Positions 45,948 to 48,476 of a stretch of 48,476 bases of DNA are shown here, piece by piece. The number at the start of each line of letters is the position of its first letter. Positions within the stretch are counted from its first letter, which is position 1. The stretch comes from Deltaproteobacteria bacterium (lineage in GTDB: Bacteria > Myxococcota_A > UBA796 > UBA9615): assembly GCA_023954745.1 (NCBI GenBank), contig JAGSHC010000020.1, positions 1-48,476 on the forward strand, in the 5' to 3' direction. The notes below the pieces were generated by a model. It had not been told where the DNA came from, did no database searches, and saw only the letters and a program-made list of their open reading frames with translations. The translations under genes were made by a program, and so were the position numbers.

Positions 45948-46864
45948 GCCCCAATTGGTTCATTGGCCTCACGGCCCCAGGCGAGGGCTGGCTCCCGGGG
46001 GTTCAGGCCGACGCGCCGGCTCCCCTGCACCGCTTCGTCGCTGCCGACCTGCACGCCACGGTCGCGTTCCTCGGGCCCTGCGGGGAGGACGCCGCGCGCC
46101 GCGCGTTCACTGACGCCGCGCTCGGCTCGTTTCGCGCGTTCGATGTGCGCCTCGGGTCCATGCGCCCCATGGGGCCCCCCTCACGCCCCTCGGCCTTTGC
46201 TGTCGTTCTGCAGGACGACGGGGCCCTCACCCAGTGGATCGCCTCGGTGCGCGACCCGCTGCTCTCCGCCGCCGGAGCGGCCCCGGATCGCTGGGGGACT
46301 CCCCTCCCCCACGTCACGGTCGCTCGGCTCGGGCGCAGCGCCACCGACGAAGATGTCGCGCGGGCCCGGATCTGGGCCGAGGCGACCCCCGTCCCGAACC
46401 GGGGCCTGCGGCTCGACAAGCTCGCTCTGTACACCTGGGCCGACCGCTCGGGAGACTCTCTCTTCCGCATCGTCGATGCCCGCGAGGTCGGCGAGCCCAC
46501 GCGCTACGAGGGCGGCTGCCACTGCGGCGCAGTGCGGTTCGCGGTGACGGTGCGAGACCGGACCGCCCTCGACTGCAACTGCTCCATCTGTCAGAAGAAG
46601 GGCATCCTGCACGTCATCGTCGACGACGCCGACTTCGACCTGCTGGCAGGCGAGCAGGCGCTGTGCACGTACACTTTTGGCACCCACACCGCGAAGCACC
46701 AGTTCTGCTCGGTCTGCGGCATGCACCCCTTCTACCGCCCCCGCAGCCACCCCGACTCCTGGGACGTGAACGCCCGCTGCCTCGACGGCGACGCGCTCCG
46801 CGAGTTCACCGTCACCCCCTTCGACGGACGAAACTGGGAGGACAACGTCGAGTCGATCCGCTGA
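45944..46864 (+). CDS. 2H phosphoesterase (ThpR-like) fused to GFA-type zinc domain, probable CTG start
   Basis: 306 aa from CTG 45944. The first part (about 1-175) is a 2H phosphoesterase: NWFIGLTAP, DLHATVAFLG (H37-x-T39) and PHVTVARLG (H123-x-T125). ThpR-type members hydrolyse 2',3'-cyclic phosphates of RNA. After a short linker comes a GFA/Mss4-like domain (about 186-300) with zinc ligands GCHCGAV (Cys192, Cys194), CNCSIC (Cys213, Cys216) and CSVC (Cys255, Cys258), a family that includes glutathione-dependent formaldehyde-activating enzyme. No stop or start codon separates the two parts. ATG 46145 would remove the first HxT. CTG 45944 gives a complete domain, has GGAGA about 7 nt upstream and overlaps the aminotransferase stop. 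Confidence 0.9.
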   Translation: MSPNWFIGLTAPGEGWLPGVQADAPAPLHRFVAADLHATVAFLGPCGEDAARRAFTDAALGSFRAFDVRLGSMRPMGPPSRPSAFAVVLQDDGALTQWIASVRDPLLSAAGAAPDRWGTPLPHVTVARLGRSATDEDVARARIWAEATPVPNRGLRLDKLALYTWADRSGDSLFRIVDAREVGEPTRYEGGCHCGAVRFAVTVRDRTALDCNCSICQKKGILHVIVDDADFDLLAGEQALCTYTFGTHTAKHQFCSVCGMHPFYRPRSHPDSWDVNARCLDGDALREFTVTPFDGRNWEDNVESIR

Positions 46865-46883
46865 GCGCCTGGCAGGAGCGGGC

Positions 46884-47357
46884 TCAGCCCCCGGGCAGCG
46901 TCGGGTCGAAAGGGTGGCAGTCGAGGCAGGAGGCCCCCTCGAGGGTCAGCTCCTGCTCGAACAAGGCGCCCATCTCGGGGAGGATGACCTCGTCCATCCA
47001 CACCGCGATGGCGCGGCGCTCCGGGTCGTCGATGTCCTCCACGGGGATGTCGGACAGCCCGATGGAAGGGACGACCTCGCTGGGCATCTCCCAGGCGACG
47101 GCCTCCCCATCAGGGCCGTGGCAGGTCGAGCACACGAAGACGGCGTAGGCGTCGGGGTCCCAGGCCACGAAGTGCTCTTCCATGGCGGGGAGAAACAGCC
47201 GCTCCATGAACTCCTCCCGTTCGGGAGGGGTCAGAGCGTCCCAGGGGGCAGGCTGCTCGTAGGGCTCCGGCTCCGGGGCCTCCGGCGCGCAGCCGGCCAG
47301 CGCCGCGAGAACGAGGGCAGCGAGACGGAGCCGTGGGATGCGCGATGGACTGGGCAC
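46884..47357 (-). CDS. Dihaem c-type cytochrome-like lipoprotein
   Basis: 157 aa. A lipobox (LAGC, Cys23) anchors it to the membrane. Two haem-binding motifs are CSTCH (Cys76 to His80) and CLDCH (Cys144 to His148). Between them is a mostly acidic helical region. Met residues that could be distal ligands exist, but none can be assigned. It should carry electrons in the periplasm; the partners are not in the window. GTG 47357 is the start; TAGAGC lies 6 nt upstream, close to the leaderless pattern. Only 24 bp separate it from the divergent M23 gene. Confidence 0.88.
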   Translation of the reverse strand: MPSPSRIPRLRLAALVLAALAGCAPEAPEPEPYEQPAPWDALTPPEREEFMERLFLPAMEEHFVAWDPDAYAVFVCSTCHGPDGEAVAWEMPSEVVPSIGLSDIPVEDIDDPERRAIAVWMDEVILPEMGALFEQELTLEGASCLDCHPFDPTLPGG

Positions 47358-47367
47358 GGGCCTGCTC

Positions 47368-47373
47368 TACCAT
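47368..47373 (+). promoter_or_regulatory. -10-like hexamer TACCAT before M23 gene
   Basis: TACCAT ends 8 nt before ATG 47382, with no Shine-Dalgarno. The gap to the divergent cytochrome gene is only 24 bp, which favours leaderless initiation on both sides. Confidence 0.35.
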
Positions 47374-47381
47374 GCCTCCCG

Positions 47382-48476
47382 ATGTTCACGACGCGACTGG
47401 TCCTCTGCGCTTCCCTGCTCGCCCTCGTCGGTGTGCCGAGCACCGGTGCGGCGCAGCAGTACCGGTTCCCGAGTACGTCGGCCCACTACTCCGAGTGGTA
47501 CCCCACTGCCTACAAGGATTCCGGGGGGCAGGACTGGAACTGCGGAAGCAACTACTACAGCGGCCACGGCGGCAGCGACTTCGGAGGAGGCAGCTGGGCG
47601 GGAATGAGCGCCGGACGCGACATCGTGGCGGCGGCGCACGGCGTGGTGGAGGTGGCCGAGGACGGCTGGCCGGACAACTGCACCACGGCGGACTGCCCGG
47701 GGGGCGGCGGGTTCGGCAACCACGTGAGCCTCATTCACGCCGACGGGCGGCGTACCTACTACGCCCACATGAAGACGAACTCGGTGACCGTCTCCGAGGG
47801 CGACAGCGTCTCCTGTGGCGATCTCCTCGGACAGATGGGCAGCTCGGGGCACAGCACGGGCCCCCACCTGCACTTCGAACTGCGGGAAGGAGGCAGCCCG
47901 GGCCAACCGTATTCCGGCACGCGCACGAACCCCTTCGTTGGGTCCTGTGACTCGGTGCCGTCGACGTCGTGGACGGACCAGGGAACCTACGACGCTCTCC
48001 CGGGCCTGACGTGTGACGGCTCGGCCCCGTGCGCCCCGATCAGCACGCTCTCCTGCGGGGACGCAATCACGGGCAACAACGGCGGCGCTGGCAGCACGAG
48101 CACGAGCGTCATCTACTCCTGCACCGAGTTCTTCTACACCGGCCCGGAGACCGCGTTCACCTTCTCGCCCCCCGCGGGCACCGACGTGTCCGTCAGCCTC
48201 ACGGGGCTGTCTGCCGACCTCGACCTGTTCGTGACCAGCGGCGCCAGCTGCACCCCCAGCGCCTGCGTCGAGGGAAGCACGAGCTCCCAGTCCGCCGACG
48301 AGACCGTGGTCTTCGCTACGGACGGGTCGGACTACACCCTCGTGGTCGACGGCTGGGGCGGGGCGACGTCGGACTTCTCGCTGCAGGTGTCGTGCACGCT
48401 GCCGCCCGGCGACGACGACGACGCGGCGGACGACGACGACGCGGCGGACGACGACGACGCGGCAGACGACGACGAC
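47382..48476 (+). CDS. Secreted M23-family peptidase-like protein with PPC domain, 5' part
   Basis: 365 residues before the window ends; the C-terminus is missing. A signal peptide (about 1-24) precedes an M23/LytM domain (about 40-195). Zinc ligands are visible: GHGGSDFGG (His62, Asp66), YAHMKT and GPHLHFEL. Such enzymes cut Gly-containing cross-links in peptidoglycan or proteins. Cys pairs in this domain suggest an extracellular location. A pre-peptidase C-terminal (PPC) beta domain follows (about 235-335, DLDLFVTSG and DYTLVVDGWGG). It ends in the DDDDAA linker. ATG 47382 fits the signal peptide and has TACCAT 8 nt upstream. Confidence 0.9.
   Translation, partial: MFTTRLVLCASLLALVGVPSTGAAQQYRFPSTSAHYSEWYPTAYKDSGGQDWNCGSNYYSGHGGSDFGGGSWAGMSAGRDIVAAAHGVVEVAEDGWPDNCTTADCPGGGGFGNHVSLIHADGRRTYYAHMKTNSVTVSEGDSVSCGDLLGQMGSSGHSTGPHLHFELREGGSPGQPYSGTRTNPFVGSCDSVPSTSWTDQGTYDALPGLTCDGSAPCAPISTLSCGDAITGNNGGAGSTSTSVIYSCTEFFYTGPETAFTFSPPAGTDVSVSLTGLSADLDLFVTSGASCTPSACVEGSTSSQSADETVVFATDGSDYTLVVDGWGGATSDFSLQVSCTLPPGDDDDAADDDDAADDDDAADDDD
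48411..48476 (+). repeat. 18-bp tandem repeat encoding DDDDAA
   Basis: Three full 18-bp units plus 12 bp, coding (DDDDAA)3 then DDDD, running off the window edge. It differs in period from the 21-bp GDDDDAT array at the left edge but has the same GAC4 core. Confidence 0.95.

Noticed and set aside
46145-46864. Phosphoesterase/GFA gene starting at ATG 46145
   Set aside because: It would lose the first HxT catalytic motif, which is clearly encoded upstream in the same frame.

Overview
The window is about 48.5 kb of very GC-rich, densely coding bacterial DNA from a single chromosome-like region. No rRNA, tRNA, insertion sequence, prophage or CRISPR array was seen. The gene content points to a member of the Myxococcota (old Deltaproteobacteria), probably uncultured. 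The signs are a GltJ/AgmX-like zinc-ribbon protein with a TonB-like C-terminus, a CAP protein with a MYXO-CTERM-like tail, a Ser/Thr kinase with a transmembrane segment, secreted proteins with Cys/Asp-rich DNDxDG motifs and (GDDDDAT)n linkers, many lipoproteins, and an HD-GYP protein with an extra N-terminal module. This placement is inferred from gene families, not from a phylogenetic marker tree.

Layout. 1-2246: the end of a secreted Asp-repeat protein followed by a Ser/Thr kinase. 2253-7565 (minus): a GltJ-like envelope protein, an amidinotransferase/DDAH-fold enzyme, a lipoprotein closely resembling animal-type peptidylarginine deiminase (PAD), and a HEAT-repeat exported protein. 7788-14180 (plus): a deoxynucleoside kinase translationally coupled to a 957-residue repeat lipoprotein, then a hypothetical protein and a PilB/GspE ATPase. 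14296-17119: a TetR-Nudix pair divergent from a carotenoid-cleavage-type oxygenase. 17188-22312: a DUF2961/GH172-TPR protein, a membrane-anchored metallopeptidase, a stand-alone 5'-3' exonuclease, a small exported protein and an ATP-dependent DNA ligase. 22342-27410 (plus): a coupled run of GH105 hydrolase, heparinase II/III-like lyase, ChaC-like cyclotransferase and class III adenylate cyclase. 27390-34661: a PKD protein, carB without carA, and a coupled pair made of a frameshifted protein and a degenerate HD-GYP protein. 34690-37497 (minus): methyltransferase-like protein, barrel protein, and membrane-fusion lipoprotein. 37555-48476: a CAP protein, a RecA-like ATPase next to a mitochondrial-type EF-G, an aminotransferase coupled to an unusual 2H-phosphoesterase/GFA fusion, a dihaem lipoprotein, and a truncated M23-PPC secreted protein.

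Two translation-level patterns recur. First, at least eight genes that lack a Shine-Dalgarno sequence carry a TAnnnT hexamer ending 6-8 nt before the start codon, which suggests leaderless mRNAs. In the divergent pair at 22313-22341 only 29 bp separate the two start codons. Second, three genes (705, 15024, 45944) have no usable ATG/GTG/TTG at the position where their conserved domain begins but do have a CTG there; two of these overlap the upstream stop as CTGA.

The strongest candidates for something new are the bacterial PAD lipoprotein beside a second guanidino-modifying enzyme, the GGxDxY/QGAG repeat lipoprotein, the 2H-phosphoesterase/GFA fusion, the RecA-ATPase/SLOG-like fusion, and the leaderless/CTG initiation pattern. 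Both window edges fall inside Asp-codon repeats, so they are probably assembly breakpoints.
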